Shown one piece after another: positions 1 through 7,099 of a DNA stretch of 10,311 nt. The number at the start of each line of letters is the position of its first letter. Within the stretch, counting starts at the first letter, position 1. The notes beneath the pieces were generated by a model that saw nothing but the letters and a program-made list of their open reading frames with translations, was not told where the DNA came from and made no database searches. The DNA is taken from assembly GCA_029976905.1 (NCBI GenBank), contig JAPOLW010000096.1, forward strand, positions 1 through 10,311. Direction: 5' to 3'. Made by a program: the position numbers and the translations under genes. Source of the stretch: a bacterium (GTDB taxonomy: Bacteria > Desulfobacterota > Binatia > UBA12015).

Positions 1-558
1 GGCGCGCACGCGCTCTCCTTCGGGGTGACCGATGCGATCTCGAAGCTTCCGCCGCGCCGCGGGGTGAAAGGTCACCTTGATCGCCGGCGCCCGCTCGCGT
101 CGTACGACACCTACCTGAAGTCGCGGAATCTCGACCCGAAGGAGTGGGCCACCGGCGCCGACCTGGGTCTTTCCGCGACGATCCGCTTCCGGGAGCGCGA
201 CGCCGACATCGGCTTCGTCGGGGCTCGATGCACCAGCTGCGGCCAGATCCACATCCCGAAAACCAGGGTCTGCTACGGCTGCCACGCCAAGGATCAGTGG
301 GAGCCTCATCGCCTCTCGGACAAGCAGGGAAAGATCCTGTCCTACACCTTCGACTTCTTTTTCCCGACCGCGCAGCCTCCCACGATCATGGTGATGACCG
401 AGGTCGACGGTTGCCGGGTGCAGGTGCAGCTCGCCAACGCCAAACCCGACGAAGTACGCCTCGACATGCCGGTCGAGTACGTCTTCCGAAAGATCCACAA
501 CGCCGGGGGCAAGGGCAACTATTTCTGGAAGGCCAGCCCCCTTCCCGCAGGAGCCTGA
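1..558 (+). CDS. C-terminal part of HMG-CoA-synthase-like protein fused to DUF35 (Zn-ribbon/OB) domain, 5' end outside window
   Basis: The frame is open to the left edge, and the residues before the first possible GTG (position 25) read GAHALSFGVTDAI, which resembles the end of a thiolase-fold/HMG-CoA-synthase-like domain. I therefore treat the gene as truncated on the left, not as a 177-aa protein. A linker with a SYDTYLKSR motif follows, then a rubredoxin-like zinc ribbon with two CxxC pairs (CTSC and CYGC, bases 229-282), then an OB-like fold (ILSYTFDFFFP, VQLANAK, MPVEYVFRKI). DUF35 domains are known to bind acyl-CoA and to bridge thiolases and HMG-CoA synthases; this is family knowledge, not seen here. 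The stop at 556-558 is 1 bp before the thiolase ATG, so the two are probably translationally coupled in one operon. It could instead be a stand-alone DUF35 protein with a GTG start at 25. The DUF35 assignment is firm; the HMGCS-like N-terminus is inferred. Confidence 0.82.
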   Translation, partial: GAHALSFGVTDAISKLPPRRGVKGHLDRRRPLASYDTYLKSRNLDPKEWATGADLGLSATIRFRERDADIGFVGARCTSCGQIHIPKTRVCYGCHAKDQWEPHRLSDKQGKILSYTFDFFFPTAQPPTIMVMTEVDGCRVQVQLANAKPDEVRLDMPVEYVFRKIHNAGGKGNYFWKASPLPAGA

Positions 559-559
559 C

Positions 560-1714
560 ATGAGCGGATCGATCAAGGACAAAGTCGCCGTCGTCGGCGT
601 CGGCGCCTGCAAATTCGGTGAGAACTGGACCTCCTCGCGGGAGGACATGATCGTCGACGCTGCCTACGAGGCCTATGCGGACGCCGGCCTGGAGAATCCG
701 CAGGAACAGATCGAAGCCGTCTTCTGTGGCGCGGTCTACCCCCGCGAGGGCTCGGCGGAAATCGCCGAAGCCCTGAAGATCTTCGGCAAGCCGATCAGCA
801 TCGTCTCCGATTACTGTCAGACGGGCACCGACGCGTTTCGCTTCGGGGCGCTGGCCGTCGCCTCGGGTATGTACGACACCGTACTGGTCGTAGGCTTCGA
901 CAAGCCCAAGGACCGCGGCGTATCCGGCCCGTCGGTGAACTTCGACCGCGTGCGCGGGTTACCGGCCACGCCCGCCGGCTGGTTCTCTCTCTGCGCGGCG
1001 CGCTATTTCGAGACGTATGGCGCTGGGCGCGAAGATCTCGCACGCATCGCGGTGAAGAACCACCACAACGGAACCCTTGCGCCCAAATCGATGCTCAAGC
1101 GCGAGATCACCGTCGATGATGTCCTGAAGGCGCGGCTCATCTCCTGGCCCTTCGGACTCTACGACTGTGCCGCCCAATCCGACGGCGCTGCCGCTTGCAT
1201 CCTTTCGCGCGCCGACCTTGCCCGGAACTACCGCGACGACCCGGTTCTCGTGAAGGCCGTCACCATCGCCGTATCCGAGCACCCCCAACGCGACCCCAAC
1301 TTCGACTTCCTGGGATGGAAACCGACCCAATACGCCGCACAGGACGCCTACCGGCAGGCAGGCATCGCCGACCCCTTCAAGGAGATCGACGTCATCCAAT
1401 TGCACGACTGCTTCACCCTCACCGAATTGCTCACCTACGAAGACCTGGGCCTCATCGAGAAGGGCTCGGCCAAAGAGCATATTGCCAGCGGCACGTTCGA
1501 GCTCGATGGAGAGTTACCGATCAATACCGACGGTGGACTGAAGACCTTCGGACACCCGACCGGCGCAACGGGTGTGCGCATGATCTACGAGAACACGTTG
1601 CAGTTGCAGGGACGGGCCGAGGGACGACAGGTCAAGAACGCGTCGATTGCGCTCAGTCACAACATCGGCGGGCCGCCGACGACCTGCGGCATTGCCATCC
1701 TCGGTATGCCCTGA
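560..1714 (+). CDS. Thiolase family protein (SCP2/acetyl-CoA acetyltransferase-like)
   Basis: This 384-aa protein has the usual length for non-decarboxylating SCP2/archaeal-type thiolases. It should catalyse thiolytic cleavage of a 3-oxoacyl-CoA, the reverse Claisen condensation, or a related retro-aldol step. Visible motifs are the nucleophile region SDYCQTGTDAF (Cys86), KNHHNG and SDGAAACIL in the middle, HDCFTLTELL (His282, the HDxF motif), GGLKTFGHPTGATG (His332) and a closing HNIGG. The start ATG follows AGGAG at 549-553 with a 6-nt spacer. The spacing from the DUF35 stop is 1 bp, so co-translation is likely. Partnership with a DUF35 protein matches known thiolase/DUF35/HMGCS complexes in archaea and the DUF35-dependent aldolases and thiolases of steroid side-chain breakdown. 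The substrate cannot be told from sequence. Catalytic residues are intact; the last motif reads GGPPTTCGIAIL and differs slightly from the common glycine-rich form. Confidence 0.9.
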   Translation: MSGSIKDKVAVVGVGACKFGENWTSSREDMIVDAAYEAYADAGLENPQEQIEAVFCGAVYPREGSAEIAEALKIFGKPISIVSDYCQTGTDAFRFGALAVASGMYDTVLVVGFDKPKDRGVSGPSVNFDRVRGLPATPAGWFSLCAARYFETYGAGREDLARIAVKNHHNGTLAPKSMLKREITVDDVLKARLISWPFGLYDCAAQSDGAAACILSRADLARNYRDDPVLVKAVTIAVSEHPQRDPNFDFLGWKPTQYAAQDAYRQAGIADPFKEIDVIQLHDCFTLTELLTYEDLGLIEKGSAKEHIASGTFELDGELPINTDGGLKTFGHPTGATGVRMIYENTLQLQGRAEGRQVKNASIALSHNIGGPPTTCGIAILGMP

Positions 1715-1793
1715 GCCCGCTTCGGCGGCATCGCGAGCCTGTAGGCCGGCCGTCCGCGGCCAGAGCGCTCGCCCGTCTACGGCACCGGCCTAC
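1715..1793. terminator. Possible hairpins between convergent genes
   Basis: The short gap between the converging thiolase and sulfatase-like genes holds two fold-back elements. A 4-bp stem CCGC/GCGG closes a TTCG loop at 1717-1728, a very stable C(UUCG)G type, immediately after the thiolase stop. A perfect 9-bp inverted repeat pairs GTAGGCCGG (1741-1749) with CCGGCCTAC (1785-1793) across a 35-nt loop, and its right arm covers the sulfatase-like stop codon. Neither is followed by a T-run, so intrinsic termination is uncertain. Confidence 0.3.
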
Positions 1794-3166
1794 TCGACGT
1801 AGCCCAACTGCCGCAGACGCTCCCGGTCGATCCGACCGGCACGCGGAGCCACCTTCGGACTCGTCCGGGCGAGGCCCCGGCGGAATTGTCGGGGGATCCC
1901 TCCCGGGTCGGGGTCGTCGCGAAGGGCGGACCCGAGTGCGCGGGCGCCAGGAGTGTCCGGAGACGACCACGGCTGCGGCGACCGTTCGCGCGGATCCCGT
2001 TCGAGGTCGTAGACGACGCGGTCGCGCACGAGCGCTTCCCGATCGGCCGTGGCGATCCATTTCCGATTCCCGCGGATCACCGCCCGGTGGTGTTTTTCGC
2101 GTCCCCCCTCGGCGAAGAGCAGCCGTTCCGCCGGCGCCCCTCCCTCCTGACCGAGCGGCACACCCGCGATCTCGCCGGGAAGCGGGACGTCCGCGAAGCG
2201 CAACAAGGTCGGCAGCAGATCGACTCCCGAGACCGGCGCCGGGTCGCGGCCGACCGCAACCCCGGGCCCGCGCACCATCAGCGGCACCCGGATGATCTCT
2301 TCGAAGACGTGGTAGCCATGCGCGAAGAAGCGTTCGTGCTCCATCATGCTCTCGCCGTGGTCGGCGGTGAAGGCAACCACGGCGCGATCCAGGTCCCGCT
2401 CCCGGCCGAGGCCCTCGAGCAAACGTCCGATCTGCTCGTCGGTGTAGGCGATCTCCTCGTCGTACCGGTCGATATAGGTACCACCGTCCACCACGCCCGC
2501 TTCCCTCTGGTATTTCGCCATCCGAGCCGGATCGAAGGGAATCGGCAGATCGTGCTGGAAACGGGCTGGCCGGTCTTCCGGCGCCCGGTACGGCCCGTGC
2601 GGGTCCACGTAGTGGACCCACAAAAAAATGGGGCGGTCCGCCGGCGCGGTCACCAGCCACACGAGAGCCGCATCGGTCGTCCGTCGAGCGTTGCGTTCGT
2701 AGATCCTCCGGCTCGACTCTCGCTCGTCGACGAAGTCGTCGTAGTGATCGAAGCGGCTAGAGAGTCCGATCGCCTCCGACGTGAGGACCATGTTCGAAAC
2801 GACGGCTGCCTTGACATAGGTGTCGGGCAGCAGATCGGGCAAGACGGGAACGTCATCGCCGAGCAACTGGTAGAACAAGCGTACCCGATGGCCGGTCGGC
2901 CATCGCCCACTGAGAATGCTGACGATGCTGGGCGCGGTATGGGCCGATGTCGCGTAGGCGCGTGTATAGACGGCCGCACGATCCTCGCCGAAGAACTCGT
3001 CCAGAACGGGACTCGTCGGTCTCTCGTAGCCGTAGAGCCCCAGGTGGTCGGCACGCAGCGTGTCCACCGTGATGAGGAAAATGTCGCCGGGCCTCCGCTC
3101 CTGCGCCAGGAAGAAGAACGACGCCACCAGGCCGAGAAGCAAGAGGAGGAAAGCCACCCGTCGCAC
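1790..3166 (-). CDS. Membrane-anchored sulfatase-like / alkaline phosphatase superfamily hydrolase, Thr at nucleophile position
   Basis: The product is 458 aa from a GTG at 3166. This start puts a hydrophobic signal-anchor (VAFLLLLLGLVASFFFLA, residues 4-21) at the N-terminus and avoids overlap with the divergent gene; no clear Shine-Dalgarno is visible, and an in-frame GTG at 3157 is possible. The core is sulfatase-like: TVDTLRADHLGLYGY (D35, D40), DPHGPY (H190), TADHGE (D269, H270), then HGYHVFEEIIRVPLMVRGPG, ending in the LGYVE tail common to this group. At the FGly site the expected C/S-x-P-x-R reads T77-A-P-S-I, so formylglycine cannot form in the usual way. The superfamily also contains Thr-nucleophile enzymes such as phosphoethanolamine transferases, so it may transfer or hydrolyse a phospho- or sulfo-group at the outer face of the inner membrane. 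It is divergent from a polytopic membrane protein gene. The fold is secure; activity is not known. Confidence 0.85.
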   Translation of the reverse strand: MRRVAFLLLLLGLVASFFFLAQERRPGDIFLITVDTLRADHLGLYGYERPTSPVLDEFFGEDRAAVYTRAYATSAHTAPSIVSILSGRWPTGHRVRLFYQLLGDDVPVLPDLLPDTYVKAAVVSNMVLTSEAIGLSSRFDHYDDFVDERESSRRIYERNARRTTDAALVWLVTAPADRPIFLWVHYVDPHGPYRAPEDRPARFQHDLPIPFDPARMAKYQREAGVVDGGTYIDRYDEEIAYTDEQIGRLLEGLGRERDLDRAVVAFTADHGESMMEHERFFAHGYHVFEEIIRVPLMVRGPGVAVGRDPAPVSGVDLLPTLLRFADVPLPGEIAGVPLGQEGGAPAERLLFAEGGREKHHRAVIRGNRKWIATADREALVRDRVVYDLERDPRERSPQPWSSPDTPGARALGSALRDDPDPGGIPRQFRRGLARTSPKVAPRAGRIDRERLRQLGYVE

Positions 3167-3218
3167 GCCCGGACGGTAGCCTCGAGCGCCCCACGGCTCA
3201 AGACATCCGCCTCGTCGT

Positions 3219-3230
3219 GCTAACGTTAGC
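3219..3230. promoter_or_regulatory. Perfect 12-bp palindrome between divergent genes
   Basis: GCTAACGTTAGC is a perfect palindrome with no spacer. It lies in the 72-bp gap between the GTG of the sulfatase-like gene (52 bp away) and the ATG at 3239 (8 bp away). It is AT-richer than its surroundings. The position fits an operator for a dimeric regulator controlling one or both divergent genes, but no regulator gene is nearby and no -35/-10 boxes are obvious. It also occupies the place where a ribosome binding site for the plus-strand gene would be expected. Confidence 0.4.
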
Positions 3231-3238
3231 GACCGGGC

Positions 3239-5308
3239 ATGGCAGAGAGCCGAGAACACCCTGCGAGCGTCCCGTTCCCTGCCAGGGAGACGAAGGCCGA
3301 GCGAGTCGTCGAGCACACCATCCTCGCGGTCGCCCTGTGGACCCTGTACGGCCACGCCATCGTTTTGGCGGGCGGGAGTTTCCAGACTCTCGTGCTCTGG
3401 TCTTGGATGCCCGCCGTGGCGGCCCTCTTCGCCAGCCTTCTGCTACGCCGATGGGCCGCCCCCCCTCCCTCTCCGGCTGACTTCTCGGGGCATGTGGGCC
3501 GAACGAGCGCCTGGATGCGACTCGCCGGCGCGGCCCTCGTCATCGCCGTCTACGCGTACACCGGCAACACCCTCTTTCTCTGGGCGGCCGGCACGGTCTT
3601 CGCACTCCTCTGCCAGATCGACGGTGCCCCGGCCGGGGCTGCACCGCCCCCCATCGTTCTTCCGCCAAGCGGATCGGGGGCGCGCTGGCCCCTGATCGGA
3701 TTGGCCCTGTTGGCAGCCGCGACGACGCTGGTCGTCCACCGTCCCGACGCCGACGACGCTTTCTACCTCAGCCTTGCGGTCGGTGCGCTCGACTTTCCAG
3801 AACAGCCGCTCCTCCAGAGCGACAGCATGTTCGGAGAGGTCGACCTTCCCCTGCTGAACCCGATCTATCGAACAAATACCTACGAATTGCTCGTCGCCGT
3901 CTCCAGCCAATTGACCAGTGTCGAACTCGAGGTGCTGTACTACCTCTTCTTTCCCGCCCTGATCGCGGCTCTCTGGGTGCCCGTCTCGTGGGCGATGATC
4001 CACGCGATGGGTGGCGCGCGGCCCACTCTGGCCGTCGGCGCCGCGTTCGTCGTCCTTCTCACCCTCGGCGAAAGCCACTCGACGCACGCGAACTTCGGCT
4101 TCGTCCGTCTCTTTCAGGGAAAAGCGATCCTCGTGACCCTGATCGTCCCAGCGATCGTCTACAGTGCCGCGCGTTTCGTGAGTCGCGGTGATGCCGCGTC
4201 CTGGGTTCTTCTCTTTCTGTCGCAGGTCGCAGCACTCGGGGTCTCTCCCAACGGCCTCTACGTCGGCCCGGCGGCGGCCGCGCTCGTTCTGTGCGGGAGC
4301 CTCACGCCCGAGCGGAGCGCCTGGACCCGAGCGGCCACCGGACTTCTCGCCTCAATCTACGTCGGCCTCTTCGCGCTTGCGAGCGTCTTCGGTTTCGAGG
4401 GCATCGAGGAGGCTCTCTCCCTCGAGGTGCCGAGTCATTCCGTTGCCGAGATTCTCGGGGGCGTGCTCGGCACCGGGGTGCGTGCCCCGCTGCTTCTGCT
4501 GGCCCTTCTCGCGCTCCCGGCGCTCCACGCGTCGTCGCGCCTCGGCGCGGGCTGGGCCGTAGCCATCACCGCCACCCTGCTCAGTCCCGTCACGCCCTGG
4601 CTTCTCTCCTTCACCCTCGATTTGGACTGGCGTATCTTCTGGGCTGTCCCCGTGCCGCTCGTCGCGGGACTGGCCCTCAGTGGCGTCGCCTCCCTGGGTC
4701 CAACGATCGGTCGCGTGCCCATCGGTGTGGCGCTGAGCGTGCTCGCGATACTCCTCTTCGCTGCGAGCCCAGCGCCATGGACCATCTCGGAGACCAACCG
4801 GGCGGTCCTGCAATGGCCGACGAGCAAGGTCGATCCCGCCCACGAGATCGCCCGACAGGCCGTGGCCGCCACACCGCCGGGGGGAGCGGTACTCGCCCCC
4901 TGGGAAGTGTCCGCGTGGATTCCGACCTTGCGTGGTCACCCCCGGGTGATCGAGGTCCGCGAGTTCTACCTGCCCATCGTCATTCGCGGGCACGGGATCG
5001 AAAACGCAGCGCGACGTCGGCGCCTCCAGCGCCTGGTTGCCCCGCTCCAGCGCGAAAGGATCCCGATCCCGCGCCAACGCGGAGATCGCTTCAACTCCTT
5101 CGCCAAGGATCTGGAGCACTTCGGGATCACCACCGTCGTGATCGATCGGCGAGTCCCTTGGAAACCGAACCTGACCCGCCCGCTCCGACAGGCCGGCTTC
5201 CGCGGGCGTCGCCTCGGTGACTACCAACTCTGGTCACGGCCGCGCTCTCCTGCGGTCGCGACGGATCCCTCTACCTCCCCTCGTCCGATTGCGCGTCCGG
5301 ATCTTTGA
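3239..5308 (+). CDS. Large polytopic membrane protein, GT-C/DUF6077-like
   Basis: This 689-aa protein has roughly 13-15 hydrophobic segments between residues 24 and 510, then a soluble C-terminal region of about 170 residues. After about the fifth segment comes HRPDADDAFYL (D170, D172, D173), an acidic motif in the first large loop like the metal- or lipid-phosphate-binding DxD/DD of GT-C-fold glycosyltransferases. A later VRLFQGKAI segment, together with the DDAFY motif, recalls DUF6077-type proteins. The C-terminal part (APWEVSAW, TTVVID, GDYQLW) looks like the extracytoplasmic domain after the last membrane span in several such proteins. I cannot name a donor or acceptor; a role in adding a sugar or lipid-linked group to the envelope is inference. 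The ATG at 3239 lacks a good Shine-Dalgarno but is the only start placed well against the divergent gene. Its stop is 3 bp from that of the convergent acyl-CoA synthetase. Confidence 0.8.
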   Translation: MAESREHPASVPFPARETKAERVVEHTILAVALWTLYGHAIVLAGGSFQTLVLWSWMPAVAALFASLLLRRWAAPPPSPADFSGHVGRTSAWMRLAGAALVIAVYAYTGNTLFLWAAGTVFALLCQIDGAPAGAAPPPIVLPPSGSGARWPLIGLALLAAATTLVVHRPDADDAFYLSLAVGALDFPEQPLLQSDSMFGEVDLPLLNPIYRTNTYELLVAVSSQLTSVELEVLYYLFFPALIAALWVPVSWAMIHAMGGARPTLAVGAAFVVLLTLGESHSTHANFGFVRLFQGKAILVTLIVPAIVYSAARFVSRGDAASWVLLFLSQVAALGVSPNGLYVGPAAAALVLCGSLTPERSAWTRAATGLLASIYVGLFALASVFGFEGIEEALSLEVPSHSVAEILGGVLGTGVRAPLLLLALLALPALHASSRLGAGWAVAITATLLSPVTPWLLSFTLDLDWRIFWAVPVPLVAGLALSGVASLGPTIGRVPIGVALSVLAILLFAASPAPWTISETNRAVLQWPTSKVDPAHEIARQAVAATPPGGAVLAPWEVSAWIPTLRGHPRVIEVREFYLPIVIRGHGIENAARRRRLQRLVAPLQRERIPIPRQRGDRFNSFAKDLEHFGITTVVIDRRVPWKPNLTRPLRQAGFRGRRLGDYQLWSRPRSPAVATDPSTSPRPIARPDL

Positions 5309-5311
5309 GGT

Positions 5312-6988
5312 TCAGGCCACGATCGCCGCGGCTTCCTCGCGCAATTGCCGCTTGAGGATTTTGCCGGACGCGGTGCGCGGAAGAGGCGCGTCGGCGAAGC
5401 GCAGGTAGCGCGGGATGGCGAAGGCGGCAAGCCGTGGCGCCAGAAACTCCCGCAACGCTGCAGGGTCGATTTTGGCGCTGGCGTAGATCGTAGCTCCGAT
5501 CTCCTCCCCGAGACGCTCGTCGGGCACGCCATAGACACAGGCCTCCACGACGTCGGGGTGTTCGAGAAGAGCCGCCTCGACCGATCCACAACCGACATTT
5601 TCGCCGCCCCGAATGACGAGATCCTTGATCCGATCCACGATGTAGAGGAAACCCTCGTCGTCCAGATAGGCGACGTCTCCCGTGCGCATCCAGCGACCGT
5701 CGACGAAGGTTTCTTCGTTCGCATCGGGTCGATTCCAATAGCCCCGGAACACAGACGTGCCGCGCACCTGAAGCTCTCCGCGCACTCCCGCCGACTGCGT
5801 GTTTCCCCCCTCGTCGACGATCCGGATCTGCAGGACGGCCGAGCAGCGTCCCGAACTTTCGGGGTGGTCGAGATACTCCTTTCCGACGATCCCGGTGCCA
5901 ATCGCGTTCGTTTCGGTCATCCCCCAACCCGTATTGGGCTTGGCGCGCTTGAAGGTCCGGTCGATGCCACGGACCTGCTCCGGCGCCCGCGGTGCCCCGC
6001 CGCCGCCGACCAGAGCGAGCGAACTCAAATCCCTCCGGGTCCGCGCGGCCGCCGCAACCAGGTCCCCGGTCATCGCCGCCGGTGCGAGGACCGAATTGAT
6101 CTGCTCCTGCTCGATCAACTCTGCGGCTCGCTCGACGTCCCATTTGTACATCGAAACGATGCGGCGCTGAGCACGATAGCTCGACAGATAGACAGCATGG
6201 CATCCGGTCACGTGAAACAAGGGAACCGCGAGAAGCGTCGATGGCTGTTTTGCCGGCGGGCGCAATTCGGTTCCGGCCATGCGGGCCGACGCGTGCGCGT
6301 CGAGTTCCCACGACAGGAGGGCGCTCACGACATTGCGGTGGCACGACACGACACCCTTGGGGTGGCCGGTCGATCCCGACGTGTAGAAGATCGTCGCGTC
6401 ATCGTGCGGTTCGATGTCCGCCGCGGGCATCTCCGGGCTCCCCACGGCCGCAATCGCCTCCTCCAGGTGCCGGGCCCCGCGCAGATCTCGTAGATCCCGG
6501 GCCCGAACCGCCAGGATGCCCAGATCCGCGGAGGTCGCGCTCTGTCGCGCCAGGCGTTCGAGCCTTTCTTCGTCGGCCACCAGCACCTTGGCGCCACAAT
6601 CGTTCAGGCCGTAGGCCATCTCGTCCGGCTGCCAGAGCGCATTCATCGCCACCGCAATCCCGCCGATCGAGGTCACCGCCGTGAAGGTCGTGATCCACTC
6701 GGGGTAGTTGCGCATCGAAATGGCGACCCGGTCTCCCTTCGCGACGCCATACTCCTCTCGCAGCACGGCGGCGATCCGCCCCGCCTGCGCCCAGGCCTCT
6801 TCGAAGGTCAGGCGTTCCTGCTCGTACACCAGGAATGGCTCGTCACTCCGACTGCGTTCGAAAAGATCACGAAGCGTCGGCGGCCCCAGGCGAAAGGCGA
6901 GGCAAGGTCGTCCGTAGAGTTCGACCTCCTCGAGTTCGTAGGGCGAACCCGGCGCGGTCAGGGACGAGAGAGCTTCCGTGCGATCCAT
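5312..6988 (-). CDS. Acyl-CoA synthetase (AMP-forming, class I adenylate-forming enzyme)
   Basis: This 558-aa cytoplasmic enzyme should activate a carboxylic acid with ATP to an acyl-adenylate and then form the acyl-CoA thioester. All core motifs are present in order: P-loop YTSGSTGHPKG (202-212), GWGMTETNA (354-362), RWMRTGDVAY with D438, the hinge region VDRIKDLVIRGGEN (451-464) and the C-terminal PRTASGK with the catalytic Lys543. The sequence GGENVGC after the hinge, where many relatives have Tyr-Pro, resembles a fatty-acid-type subgroup as I recall it. The ATG at 6988 is supported by AGGAG (bases 6996-7000 on the plus strand) with a 7-nt spacer. Acid specificity (medium, long or steroid/terpenoid chain) cannot be read. 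It may feed acyl-CoA to the thiolase/DUF35 pair at the left edge, but it is not in the same operon. A small GCAGGG/CCCTGC hairpin sits in its leader at 7017-7033. Confidence 0.93.
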   Translation of the reverse strand: MDRTEALSSLTAPGSPYELEEVELYGRPCLAFRLGPPTLRDLFERSRSDEPFLVYEQERLTFEEAWAQAGRIAAVLREEYGVAKGDRVAISMRNYPEWITTFTAVTSIGGIAVAMNALWQPDEMAYGLNDCGAKVLVADEERLERLARQSATSADLGILAVRARDLRDLRGARHLEEAIAAVGSPEMPAADIEPHDDATIFYTSGSTGHPKGVVSCHRNVVSALLSWELDAHASARMAGTELRPPAKQPSTLLAVPLFHVTGCHAVYLSSYRAQRRIVSMYKWDVERAAELIEQEQINSVLAPAAMTGDLVAAAARTRRDLSSLALVGGGGAPRAPEQVRGIDRTFKRAKPNTGWGMTETNAIGTGIVGKEYLDHPESSGRCSAVLQIRIVDEGGNTQSAGVRGELQVRGTSVFRGYWNRPDANEETFVDGRWMRTGDVAYLDDEGFLYIVDRIKDLVIRGGENVGCGSVEAALLEHPDVVEACVYGVPDERLGEEIGATIYASAKIDPAALREFLAPRLAAFAIPRYLRFADAPLPRTASGKILKRQLREEAAAIVA

Positions 6989-7061
6989 GAATCGGCTCCT
7001 ATCTGCGAAACGAGAGGCAGGGCGAGACCCTGCTTGCCCAGCCCAGACGACGCATCCGAGC

Positions 7062-7084
7062 GGGCGCCCCGGCGCCGGGTGCCC
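7062..7084. terminator. GC-rich hairpin downstream of monooxygenase gene
   Basis: GGGCGCCC (7062-7069) can pair with GGGTGCCC (7077-7084) with one G-T wobble and a 7-nt loop; an alternative is the perfect palindrome CCCGGCGCCGGG at 7068-7079. It begins 15 bp past the stop of the minus-strand monooxygenase gene. The nearby T-run (7088-7091) lies on the plus strand side, so as a minus-strand intrinsic terminator it lacks the U-tract. The role is therefore uncertain. Confidence 0.3.
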
Positions 7085-7099
7085 CCCTTTTCCGACTCT

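Noticed and set aside
1886..3223. A long open frame (445 codons) on the plus strand opposite the sulfatase-like gene
   Set aside because: It is antisense to a gene with clear family motifs, its translation is Arg/Pro/Val-rich without recognisable domains, and long antisense frames are expected at this GC content.
4352..5227. A 291-codon minus-strand frame opposite the membrane protein
   Set aside because: The translation is charged and low in complexity, while the plus strand encodes a consistent series of membrane segments.
5573..5608. GGENVGC in place of the more common GGENVYP in the acyl-CoA synthetase, first taken as an unusual active-site change
   Set aside because: As I recall, this variant occurs in a fatty-acid-type subgroup of the family, so it is probably ordinary.
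5345..6493. A 382-codon open frame on the plus strand opposite the acyl-CoA synthetase
   Set aside because: The minus strand carries all core adenylate-forming motifs in order; the antisense translation has no domain or ribosome binding site.
6694..6731. Possible start or promoter signals inside the acyl-CoA synthetase region
   Set aside because: They fall within a well-conserved coding region and show no paired -35/-10 elements.
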